A stretch of 64,000 nucleotides of DNA, taken from NCBI GenBank assembly GCA_965644315.1, contig CBFFRQ010000016.1:62001-126000 (forward strand), read 5' to 3'. Numbering within the stretch: the first letter of the stretch is position 1; every line of letters begins with the position of its first letter. The position numbers and the translations under genes were made by a program. The stretch is from Caecitellus pseudoparvulus. Lineage: Eukaryota > Bigyra: Bicosoecida. The notes under the pieces were generated by a model. The model worked only from the letters and a program-made list of their open reading frames with translations. It was not told where the DNA came from and ran no database searches. Of the stretch, positions 50,697-58,842 are shown piece by piece.

Positions 50697-53330
50697 ATGG
50701 CCAGTCCCAGACCCTCACTTACCTGGGGAGGCAAGGCCTCCTTGCCCATGTGCGGGCCGCATGGCCACAACGCTCTGGTCGTTTCTCCGCCAGACGCTGC
50801 AGCGCTGCGCCTGCTTCCAGGCATGCTTGCTGCAGTGCTGGACAGCCGAGGCAGGCGCATTGCTGTGGGATTCTTGTGGACCAGCCCGGCGGTGAAGCCT
50901 GGCACTTTGCAAGGCGGGCACTTCCCACACCGCCTCGTCTCAGCTGGCTTCACGACCTTTGCCTTGGCCAAGGGCATCACACTGCAGCCGTTGCCTGGGG
51001 CCGGACCAGTGCCAGTTGCCCTGGCCGTGACAGCTTCCGCTGCAGCTGAAGAACAGGCTGCAGCCCTGCCATCCCAGACCACAGCCATGGTTGCGCTGGG
51101 CGGGGCACTGGTGTGCCCTGGAATGGCCCTAGCACTCCCCGTGCCCGTCCCTTCCTTGCCGACAACCCCAGGCGGCGCCCGTGAAGCGCAAAGCGACACG
51201 GTCCCCCAAGCATCCCCCGCGCAACCCTCCCGGACCACTGGGGGCGACTCACCCTCAGCATGGTCGCCCTCCTCGCCGGGCCTCGCATATGCAGACTCCA
51301 CAACACCCTCCTCCACCTCCCCCGTGTTGTCTTTGACTCTGACATGCCCTACATCTGACGCGCCAGTGCAGCAGGTGCTGGCTGGCTGGACGCAGGTGTC
51401 GGTGCATCGCCAAGCAGATGCCGAAGCAGCCCAGGCCGCACCCCTGCCCAAAGATGGTCCCCACAGCAGTGCAGCCCTCACCGCCTCTGCTGCGCCAGCT
51501 GCACTGCTGCAGCACCTCGTCCGCACCCTCCGCGGGTCGCTTGAACCAGCCACGTGGTCAGCGTTTTCCGCAGCAGAAGGCGGCCCCCCTCCTCGCGGCA
51601 TGCTGCTGCACGGACCCCCCGGCACAGGCAAGAGCACACTTGCCAGGCAAGCTGCCCGAGCGCTGGCCTGCGAGGTGGTGCATCTGGATGGAGGCGCGTT
51701 GTGTGGCCTTCCCCCCCAGCAGGCTCGAGCAGCCATCGCCAAAGCGTACGCATGCCTGCCCTCCACGCTGCAGCCAGATCCCAAAGTGCGCTGGCTCACA
51801 CATGACATGCCTGCACCTGCGAGTGTCGCTTCGCCCTCTGTCGCTGCAGCGGCCCGTGAGAGCGACCCAGACCACAGCCAGCGCTGGCCAAGCCTCGCAC
51901 GTGCAGGTCGCATGGTGATCGTGGATGAGGTGGACGCGCTGGGCAGCGGCAGGGGCGGGGGGGGTGCCAGTGCCGCCTCCACTTCCCTTTTGCAGACGCT
52001 CCAAGGCGTCATGCAGAGCACTGGCAGCTCTGGCAAGCCCATCCCTATCATCACAGTGGGCACCACGAACAGGCAAGCCGATGTCGCGCCTTGCTTGCAG
52101 GCTGCCGGCTGCCTGGACAGCGCTTTGGCCGTGCCGCCCCCCTCGTCCACGTCCCGTCTGAGCATTCTACAGGGCTTGTTTCCCGCACACTTGCACGTAG
52201 AGGCTGGGGATGTCCCGACGGCTACAGGCTTTCGAGCAGGCCCCACGCGGAGCTACCCACACACCCTCACGCAGGAACAGCTGCAAGACATTGCCGAACG
52301 CACGAATGGATATGTCGCAGCGGACCTGGCAGGCATGGCACGAGAGGCAGCCTTGTCGGCTCTGCATCGAGCGCAGCAGGCTGCTGTGCACTTCTCGGAT
52401 ATTCAGCACGGCCTGGCCAAGGTGCAGCCCTCTGCGCTGCGGGCTGTGACCGTGCAGGTGCCCAGTACCGCCTGGACTGACGTAGCTGGCGCCGAAGATG
52501 CCAAACAGGTCCTACAGGAGGCAGTGCAGTGGCCGCTGGAGCAGCCGGAGCTCTTTGCGCAGGCAGGCGTTGCGCCGCCCATAGGCGTGCTCCTGTACGG
52601 GCCGCCTGGCACCGGCAAGACGCTGCTCGCAAAAGCCCTTGCACACGAAACGAGGGCAAACTTCATCTCTGTCAAAGGCCCTGAGCTGTTTTCGATGTAT
52701 GTAGGCGACAGTGAGAAGGCGGTGCAGGCGCTCTTCGCTCGTGCGCGCGCTGTCGCACCGTGCGTTGTCTTCATTGACGAAGTGGACGCCATGGGGCGCA
52801 AACGAGGTGGCAGCGCCAGCACAGGCACGTCAGTGGGTGACAGGGTCTTGAACCAGCTGCTGACTGAGATGGACACCCTAGCGTCAGCCTACTCCACCAC
52901 CATCGGGCAAGGCGCCTCGGCTGCCGATTGGCTTGCCTCACGCGTGGTCGTGGTGGGAGCCACGAACAGGCCTGACACTCTGGACCCCGCTCTCATTCGA
53001 CCTGGGCGCCTGGAGCGCCTCGTGCACGTAGGCCTGCCAAGTGCCGAGGCCAGGTGCAGCCTGCTGTCTGCTGCCCTGCGGAAAGTGCAGGCAGGCGCGT
53101 TGTCGGAAGATGTGGTGGCAGGCGACATTGCCGCTGCTCTTGCGTCAGCATCAGGGGCAGAAGTGGCCGGTGTGGTGCGCACAGCAGCCATGGCAGCCAT
53201 AGCAGAGGATCCAAACGCACCAGTGCTGCGCCAACGACACTTATTGGCCGCAGCACAGCGCCTTGTGCCCCAAGCCACAGCGGCTTCGTTGCAGTTCTAC
53301 CGAGACTGGGGCAAGCAGCAACAGCGATGA
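50697..53330 (+). CDS. AFG2: Tandem AAA ATPase, AFG2/SPATA5/CIP111-like
   Basis: A type II AAA ATPase; yeast Afg2/Drg1 releases Rlp24 from pre-60S ribosomes. A single frame of 877 residues, about the length of SPATA5. The N-terminal 280 residues form a Cdc48-N-like and linker region. D1 has Walker A HGPPGTGKS (about 306) and Walker B VIVDEVDALG. D2 has YGPPGTGKT (about 634), KGPELFSMYVGDSEKAV, Walker B VFIDEVDAMGRKR and the second region of homology VVGATNRPDTLDPALIRPGRLERLVHV. D1 is more diverged: its second region of homology reads TVGTTNRQADVAPCLQAAG, lacking the arginine-finger context. It converges with the FSP1-like gene, 43 nt between stops. Confidence 0.85.
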   Translation: MASPRPSLTWGGKASLPMCGPHGHNALVVSPPDAAALRLLPGMLAAVLDSRGRRIAVGFLWTSPAVKPGTLQGGHFPHRLVSAGFTTFALAKGITLQPLPGAGPVPVALAVTASAAAEEQAAALPSQTTAMVALGGALVCPGMALALPVPVPSLPTTPGGAREAQSDTVPQASPAQPSRTTGGDSPSAWSPSSPGLAYADSTTPSSTSPVLSLTLTCPTSDAPVQQVLAGWTQVSVHRQADAEAAQAAPLPKDGPHSSAALTASAAPAALLQHLVRTLRGSLEPATWSAFSAAEGGPPPRGMLLHGPPGTGKSTLARQAARALACEVVHLDGGALCGLPPQQARAAIAKAYACLPSTLQPDPKVRWLTHDMPAPASVASPSVAAAARESDPDHSQRWPSLARAGRMVIVDEVDALGSGRGGGGASAASTSLLQTLQGVMQSTGSSGKPIPIITVGTTNRQADVAPCLQAAGCLDSALAVPPPSSTSRLSILQGLFPAHLHVEAGDVPTATGFRAGPTRSYPHTLTQEQLQDIAERTNGYVAADLAGMAREAALSALHRAQQAAVHFSDIQHGLAKVQPSALRAVTVQVPSTAWTDVAGAEDAKQVLQEAVQWPLEQPELFAQAGVAPPIGVLLYGPPGTGKTLLAKALAHETRANFISVKGPELFSMYVGDSEKAVQALFARARAVAPCVVFIDEVDAMGRKRGGSASTGTSVGDRVLNQLLTEMDTLASAYSTTIGQGASAADWLASRVVVVGATNRPDTLDPALIRPGRLERLVHVGLPSAEARCSLLSAALRKVQAGALSEDVVAGDIAAALASASGAEVAGVVRTAAMAAIAEDPNAPVLRQRHLLAAAQRLVPQATAASLQFYRDWGKQQQR

Positions 53331-53363
53331 TGCCCCCATGCAGAGGCTGGCGTCTCAATCAAC

Positions 53364-53369
53364 ATGCAT
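53364..53369. terminator. ATGCAT palindrome in convergent spacer
   Basis: It lies in the 43-nt spacer between AFG2 and the FSP1-like gene, five nt from the latter's stop. Candidate bidirectional 3'-end signal. Confidence 0.35.
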
Positions 53370-53373
53370 TGCT

Positions 53374-55283
53374 TCAAAGGGCGACGACGGTGTCCTCCAC
53401 CCCCAGGCTGGACTGCACGCGCTGGACTGACACCCCTGGAAGCAGGCCAAGGCAGCCGATGAGCAAGCCTGCCACCTGTGCCCACGCCTGCCACAGCAGC
53501 CTGGCCACGCCAGCACTGAAGTCCAAGGAGCCCTGTGTGGACACCCTGTGTTGTGCGGTGCGGGGCTGGTTCCGCGCCAGCGGCAAGACGACGAAGTTCC
53601 CCAGTGTGATGGCTGCCGCATCGCCCAGCGCCCAAATCGCGTGGCCAAGCGCCAGGTCCCGCACCTGCCACACTTTGCTGCTTTCGATGAACCACTTCGC
53701 AAGCGCCCCGATGCGTCTGCCAACGCCCGAAGTGAGGAGCAGACCGTTGAATACCAGCAGCGCCTCGTGGGGGCCCAGTGACAAGCACATCACGCGCGGG
53801 TTTGGCCACGAAGGAAAGCCCGAAATGGCGTCTGGGTATACCCCCAAGCCTTGCACTGGGCCTGTCTTGGAGCAGCCCAGGACAGTCCAAATGGGGAGAA
53901 TGCACACACTCCACAGCAGCGTCATCGCCTTCACCAACGAAAGCCACAGCACCGTACCCACGGTGCCTGAACCGTGTGAGGGTTTTGCACTCGGGAATTC
54001 CTGTTGCACGCTGCGGGCAATGTTGGCTGCCACCAAGTGTGCCTGTAGCTCGGCTGTGTGTGCGAGTTTGAGCTCGGAGGTGCCGGCGTGCAGAGCCACA
54101 TCCCCAGCCGCGAACACCCGCCCTGAGCTTGCGTGCCCGGTCGGGAAGGGGACAGCCAAACACCGGTCCACCTGCACCTGCCCACCAGGCAGGACGAAGG
54201 GGTGTGTCCCAGAGCTACACGCTCGCAGGAAGTCGGAGCAGGGCTTGAAACCGACGCAGGTGAAGATGACGTCACCGTGCAGTGTGCCGCCATCCTGCAG
54301 CTCCAGCATGCCACCGCGAATGCCAAACAGCACCTCCTGCTCTGCACTGCGGGGCTCGGCACCACGCAGCACTTGAGGAACACTCTGCCCAGGATTAGAT
54401 CTGGAACGAGACCTGCTGCGGGTGCTGGTGGATGCAGCAGGGGCAGAGGACTCCGCGGCATCCGTTCGCTTCGCCCGAGTGCCCAGCAATACCTTGACGC
54501 CACGGCGCTGAAACCAAGCAAGGGCAGCACTGCCGACAGGTGAAGGCTGATCGTGCAGCAGGGAAGGCGCTGAAGATATCAGGGTGATGTGCATGTTGGG
54601 ATGGTGCGTTGCCAGCTCACCCGCCATTTCAACTCCCACTGCACCACCGCCTACCACGACTGCTCGCTGCACACTTGGACAGCTCACACGCCTAGCCACT
54701 GCCCGAATGCAGGCTTGGCGCACTGCCAGATCCCCCTCTGCATGGGTAGGCTTCATGGGTGCAGCGTAGTCGCTGCCTGTCGCCAGCACCAGGAAGTCAT
54801 ATGTTCGAGACAGCTGTGCTCCACCTGCTCTGCGCCGCGTTGCATGCACCTGCCGGGACTCAAAGTCGACGCGGGTGACATCTGCCCATGTGAAGGTGAT
54901 GTTGTCAGCTGCGGCAGCCGGTGCAGCACCTTCCCCAAACCACGCAGCAGAGGTGCTGGCAGTCGGCCACCACGCCAGGAACTGAGCAGCCCAGCTGGGC
55001 CCAGCGATGACGTGGTGCATGTCGGTGTGCAGCAGTGGCAAGTGGTCGGGGTCCACCAACGCACGGAGCACCCCTGGAGTGTACTCGTGATAGTTCCTTT
55101 TGTCGATGATTTCCACCTGTGCGCAGGGCACCTTGGCCAACAGGTTCCTTGCTACCATCTGCGGAATTCGAGCAGCAGGATAGGATGGCTTGCCATGCGC
55201 GAGCGCTGTTTCATGGTAGCCCCAGCACTCACGATGGCGGAAAAAGAGCCACCAAGAATAACGACTCGTGGTGATGCATCCAT
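53374..55283 (-). CDS. FAD/NAD(P)H oxidoreductase, AIFM2/FSP1-like
   Basis: A pyridine nucleotide-disulfide oxidoreductase fold; AIFM2/FSP1 reduces quinones with NAD(P)H and protects membranes from lipid peroxidation. On the minus strand exon 1 is 55283-55233 and exon 2 is 55158-53374 (74-nt intron, phase 0), giving 611 residues. The FAD-binding Rossmann motif VVILGGSFSA is in exon 1. ATGSDYAAP is the second FAD motif, VVVGGGAVGVEMAGELA the NAD(P)H-binding motif, VIFTCVGFKPCSDFLRA and RVFAAGDVAL the end of the FAD domain, and LAHTAELQAHLVAANI follows, as in FSP1. An inserted Ser/Arg-rich loop (TSTRSRSRSRS) sits before VLFGI. The C-terminal 170 residues have several hydrophobic segments and are longer than in FSP1. 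No N-terminal myristoylation Gly (MDASP). Confidence 0.75.
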
Positions 55284-55495
55284 TTCCGAAACCTCGTTCG
55301 TTGAGAGCAAGACAGCGCCCAGGCAGCAACGGGCGTGCGCGCTGGCTGATTCCGCACACGAATCTCCCCGCGCGTATGCAAGCGGGGGACGCAGCAGAGG
55401 CCTGCAGCGGGTACTCGCAAAACTGATGGGCACCGAAAACTTCACTGGTAGAATTGTGTCATGCTCGGACGTTTTTCCACGCCAAGGCCAGCTGC

Positions 55496-56363
55496 TCAGG
55501 GAGCTGAGCCCAGCGCTGCCCCTCCGAGTCCAACGTCAGGGGGGGCCTCGCCCTCCTCAGGCGCTGGGTGGGTGACTGAGTACGCGATGTACACGAGGAG
55601 GAGAATGATAATCATGCCGCTGTACAGGAGCACCTTGTCCCCCGACACACGCCGCTCAATCATTCGGATCAAGGACTGCGACATGCCCAGCGAAGTTGCC
55701 ACGTCCAGGAACGTCCGGTGAATGCGCTGCATGGGCAGGGCAAGGTCAGGGAATGGGTGACTGCATCAGTCAGAGGCTGTCAGTGGGGCTGCTCACCTTC
55801 AGTGACGTCCCCTGCACGCGGAGTGACTCCAGCACGCTGCCGGCCGAGGCGTTGATGTCGTCCAACGCAGCAGTACTGCGGCCCAAGCTCTGCCCTTCCG
55901 CCACAAGTGTGTTCACAGTCACAGAGTGGTCCTGTGCGTGGCAATCAGGCTATCGTGCTGGTGTAGCATGTGGCCCCTCCTGTCGCAGGACACCTACGGC
56001 ACCGGCAAACAACGCCTGCCGTTGACGCGTGGCTTGACTGGCGTGGAAACCAGAGGTGAACAGCCGCTCCAGAGACGAACGGGTCATGTCACAGTCCTCT
56101 TGCAACGCTCGTAGCCTGCGTTGCCACAGCACGCGGGCCTGGCCATCCAAGCTGTCCACAGTGGAAGCCAGCGTCGCAAGACCAGCCAGGACTCGTGAGC
56201 TGAGCTGGGCTGCAGTATTCTTCATCGCATCGCCACCCAAGCCTTCCTCCAGCTGTTGCACCTGATGCTGGAGCTCGCCAACTTGGCGTCGAAGCTCTGC
56301 ATGTTGGCGGGAAACCCCACCAAGGGCCACACCACCGTCCCTGCCCCCACTGGCGTGCGCCAT
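55496..56363 (-). CDS. GOSR2: Qb-SNARE membrin/GOSR2 (Bos1-like)
   Basis: A Golgi Qb-SNARE of ER-Golgi transport. Exons on the minus strand are 56363-55998, 55931-55797 and 55726-55496, each join in phase 0, giving 243 residues. The N-terminal part is helical (RQVGELQHQVQQLEEGL...), as in the membrin Habc bundle, and includes RVLWQRRLRALQEDCDMTRSSLERLF. The SNARE motif continues through the middle exon (LDDINASAGSVLESLRVQGTSLKR) into FLDVATSLGMSQSLIRMIERR, which closely matches membrin [21 protein letters not shown]. The tail anchor is LYSGMIIILLLVYIAY. A reversed CAATTTCCGCA element lies 9 nt upstream of the ATG. Its likely partner SEC22 is about 6 kb away. Confidence 0.87.
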
Positions 56364-56372
56364 GTGGCGGCA

Positions 56373-56383
56373 CAATTTCCGCA
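56373..56383 (+). promoter_or_regulatory. CAATTTCCGCA element upstream of membrin
   Basis: An exact 11-mer in reverse orientation, ending 9 nt before the minus-strand ATG at 56363. Confidence 0.4.
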
Positions 56384-56498
56384 GACCAAGCGTGGCGCTT
56401 GGCAACACACAACGTCTCAAAGGCGGAACCAAGAAAGGTGTGCACTTGGGCATTCATTGATTTTGTTCGTTTTTATGATTGCTGTGCCCCACAGCTGC

Positions 56499-58534
56499 TC
56501 ACCTTCCTCGCATGAACGCTTGGTACTCTGGATCCGTCCCAACCACATACCCACGCCGTTGGGCCGCCCTACTGTGACTAGGGTGCACGTAAGCTGCACT
56601 GGCACCTCCACCTCCCCCACCATGCACACCCACCTGTGCCCCACCACCACCATGCATGCCCATCCGTGCCCCACCTCCACCTCCCCCACCATGCACACCC
56701 ACCTGTGCCCCACCTCCACCTCCACCATGCACACCCACCTGTGCCCCACCACCACCATGCATGCCCATCCGCGCCCCACCTCCACCTCCACCATGCACAC
56801 CCACCTGTGCCCCACCACCACCATGCATGCCCATCCGTGCCCCACCTCCACCTCCACCATGCACACCCACCTGTGCCCCACCACCACCATGCATGCCCAT
56901 CCGTGCCCCACCTCCACCTCCACCATGCACACCCACCTGTGCCCCACCTCCACCATGCATGCCCATCCGCGCCCCACCTCCACCTCCACCACCATGCACA
57001 CCCACCTGTGCCCCACCACCACCATGCATGCCCATCCGCGCCCCACCTCCACCTCCACCATGCACACCCACCTGTGCCCCACCACCACCATGCACGCCCA
57101 TCCGCGCCCCACCTCCACCTCCACCACCATGCACACCCACCTGTGCCCCACCACCACCATGCATGCCCATCCGTGCCCCACCTCCACCTCCACCATGCAC
57201 ACCCACCTGTGCCCCACCACCACCATGCATGCCCATCCGCGCCCCACCTCCACCTCCCCCACCATGCACACCCACCTGTGCCCCACCTCCACCTCCACCA
57301 TGCACACCCACCTGTGCCCCACCACCACCATGCATGCCCATCCGCGCCCCACCTCCACCTCCACCACCATGCACACCCACCTGTGCCCCACCACCACCTC
57401 CCGCACCCCTTCCGCTGAGTATTGCCGGACGCTCCACCTCTCCGGCCTTCGTGCGTGTCACCTCACTTTGAGCTGGAAGCGCCAGAGGGGGCAGCACGGC
57501 GTCGTACTTCTGCAGCACAAACAAAGCTACCTCTTGGTGTCGCTGCCACACCCCGTTGAGTGCCTGCAGCAGAGGGGCTGCCACTGGAGCCGGCACAACG
57601 GCGGCCTGCACCTGCGCAACTAGCGCAGCACCTGCAGCGTGCCACACTCGCGCCATAGTGAGCTCAGGAACACCAGGCTTCAGCTGACCTCCCCCCACGT
57701 AGGCTACCTTGCGCGTGCAGCAGGGGCAGAGCTGGAAGTGGTCTGGGGAGGGTTGACTCGTCAACGGCAGCGGGCCTTGCATGCAGCAAGCCATGTACTG
57801 GCACTGCTTGAGACCCAGCAGGGAGAGTGCATGGTGCAGCAGGGCGCGGTGAAGGTACAAGGCTTGGGCACTCGCGAGAGCCTCTGGCGAGGGAGCTGTG
57901 GTGCCCAGCCATGCCTGGGCCTGTGTGGCGAAAGTGGCTGGCGAGAGGAAGAGAAACGCAGTGGACTGCTCACCCGGCCCACGCAGCGCAGCCCCATGAG
58001 CACCCACGGAAGAAGTGGTGAAGACCAGGATGCAGCGTTTGCTGGATTTGCCCTGAGCGCCCGGCTGAGAGAGACTGCGTGCCAAGGCATCCGCGACGTT
58101 GTCCAGGGCCAGCCTGCGCAAGGTAGCTCAGCCGTGCCAAGGAAACCCGCAGCCCCATATGGAAGCAAAGTGGCTCACCTTCCCGTGCTCGGTATTGTGA
58201 ACATCTTCAGTTGCTTGCCTTGTAGTGACCGAGGGGCACGAAGCTCCGTGACAGGCATGCCCAGATGCTTCCCAAGCCGTTTCGCATGCGTTTCCCCTGA
58301 CGCTTGACCGAGGTTGACGAAGGCCAACGACGCAGGGGTCTCGCGATTCGACTGGACAAACAATGAGTAGTCTTCGCCAGCCTCAAACATTTCATCCCTG
58401 ATCTTCACAGTGGGGTTGTCCTCGATGCGGAGCAGCCGTCGCCAACCTTCGTCCACTGGCTTTGGCCCACAAGCTGCCTTGGCTGCCAGTAACAGTTGGC
58501 CAGCTGACGGAGCCCCCGCAGCCATTACAGTCAT
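56499..58534 (-). CDS. Archaemetzincin-like protein, catalytic site lost, with His/Met-Gly repeat tail
   Basis: Archaemetzincins are zinc metallopeptidases with HExxHxxGxxHC-x4-C-x-M-x17-C-x2-C. On the minus strand exon 1 is 58534-58179 and exon 2 is 58113-56499 (65-nt intron, phase 2), giving 656 residues. The Cys part of the signature is exact: C-QYMA-C-C-M, 17 residues, then CPCC. The preceding active site reads HHALSLLGLKQC (about residues 212-223): the first His and the Gly remain, but Glu is His, the second His is Ser and the third is Gln. Peptidase activity is therefore not expected. The N-terminal domain (LAFVNLGQ...HAKRLGKHLGMPVTEL) fits the family. Residues about 355-622 are 23 heptads A-(Q/R)-(V/M)-G-(V/M)-H-G separated by Gly runs; a short tail (GYVVGTDPEYQAFMRGR) follows. 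An ATG at 58672 would add 46 residues. Confidence 0.75.
56604..57405 (-). repeat. 800-nt tandem repeat encoding 23 His-containing heptads
   Basis: Alternating units reading GGGG-AQVGVHG (13 copies) and GGGG-ARMG(M/V)HG (10 copies) on the coding strand, at DNA level blocks of CCACCTCCACC and CACCATGCACACCCACCTGTG. Unit lengths are multiples of three and lack stops, so several frames of both strands stay open. Confidence 0.95.
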
Positions 58535-58842
58535 ACACGTTTGAGGGGGTCTGTATGTCCATCCTGGGATGCCAGCCCGACACCTTAGCCGGACATTGCT
58601 TGAGCCGCTTTGGATTTGGAGAAGGAGATTAGTCGGGATCTGGGCTACTGGCGCCTTCCGGTGTATACCCATGTGTAGATGGCCCCCCTCCAGCCACGAT
58701 GCGACTGGCCTTTCAGTCCTTCTACAACTTCAATTCTCATTACCCTGTACCCCTTCGCTTCACTAGTACGTGAAGCACCTTCGCACCCTGCTTGCTGTAT
58801 TGGCGTCAATCGAGCGCCGGAGCAGCAGCCACCAACCTCACC
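58535..58842. other. Divergent intergenic region archaemetzincin-like / Ca2+ ATPase
   Basis: These 308 nt lie between two start codons. Part of it may be 5' coding sequence of the minus-strand gene if the ATG at 58672 is used. Confidence 0.4.

Noticed and set aside
56256-57623. Long plus-strand frames rich in His, Pro and Thr
   Set aside because: By-product of the repeat array inside the archaemetzincin-like gene; the minus-strand frame is linked by splicing to a recognisable domain.
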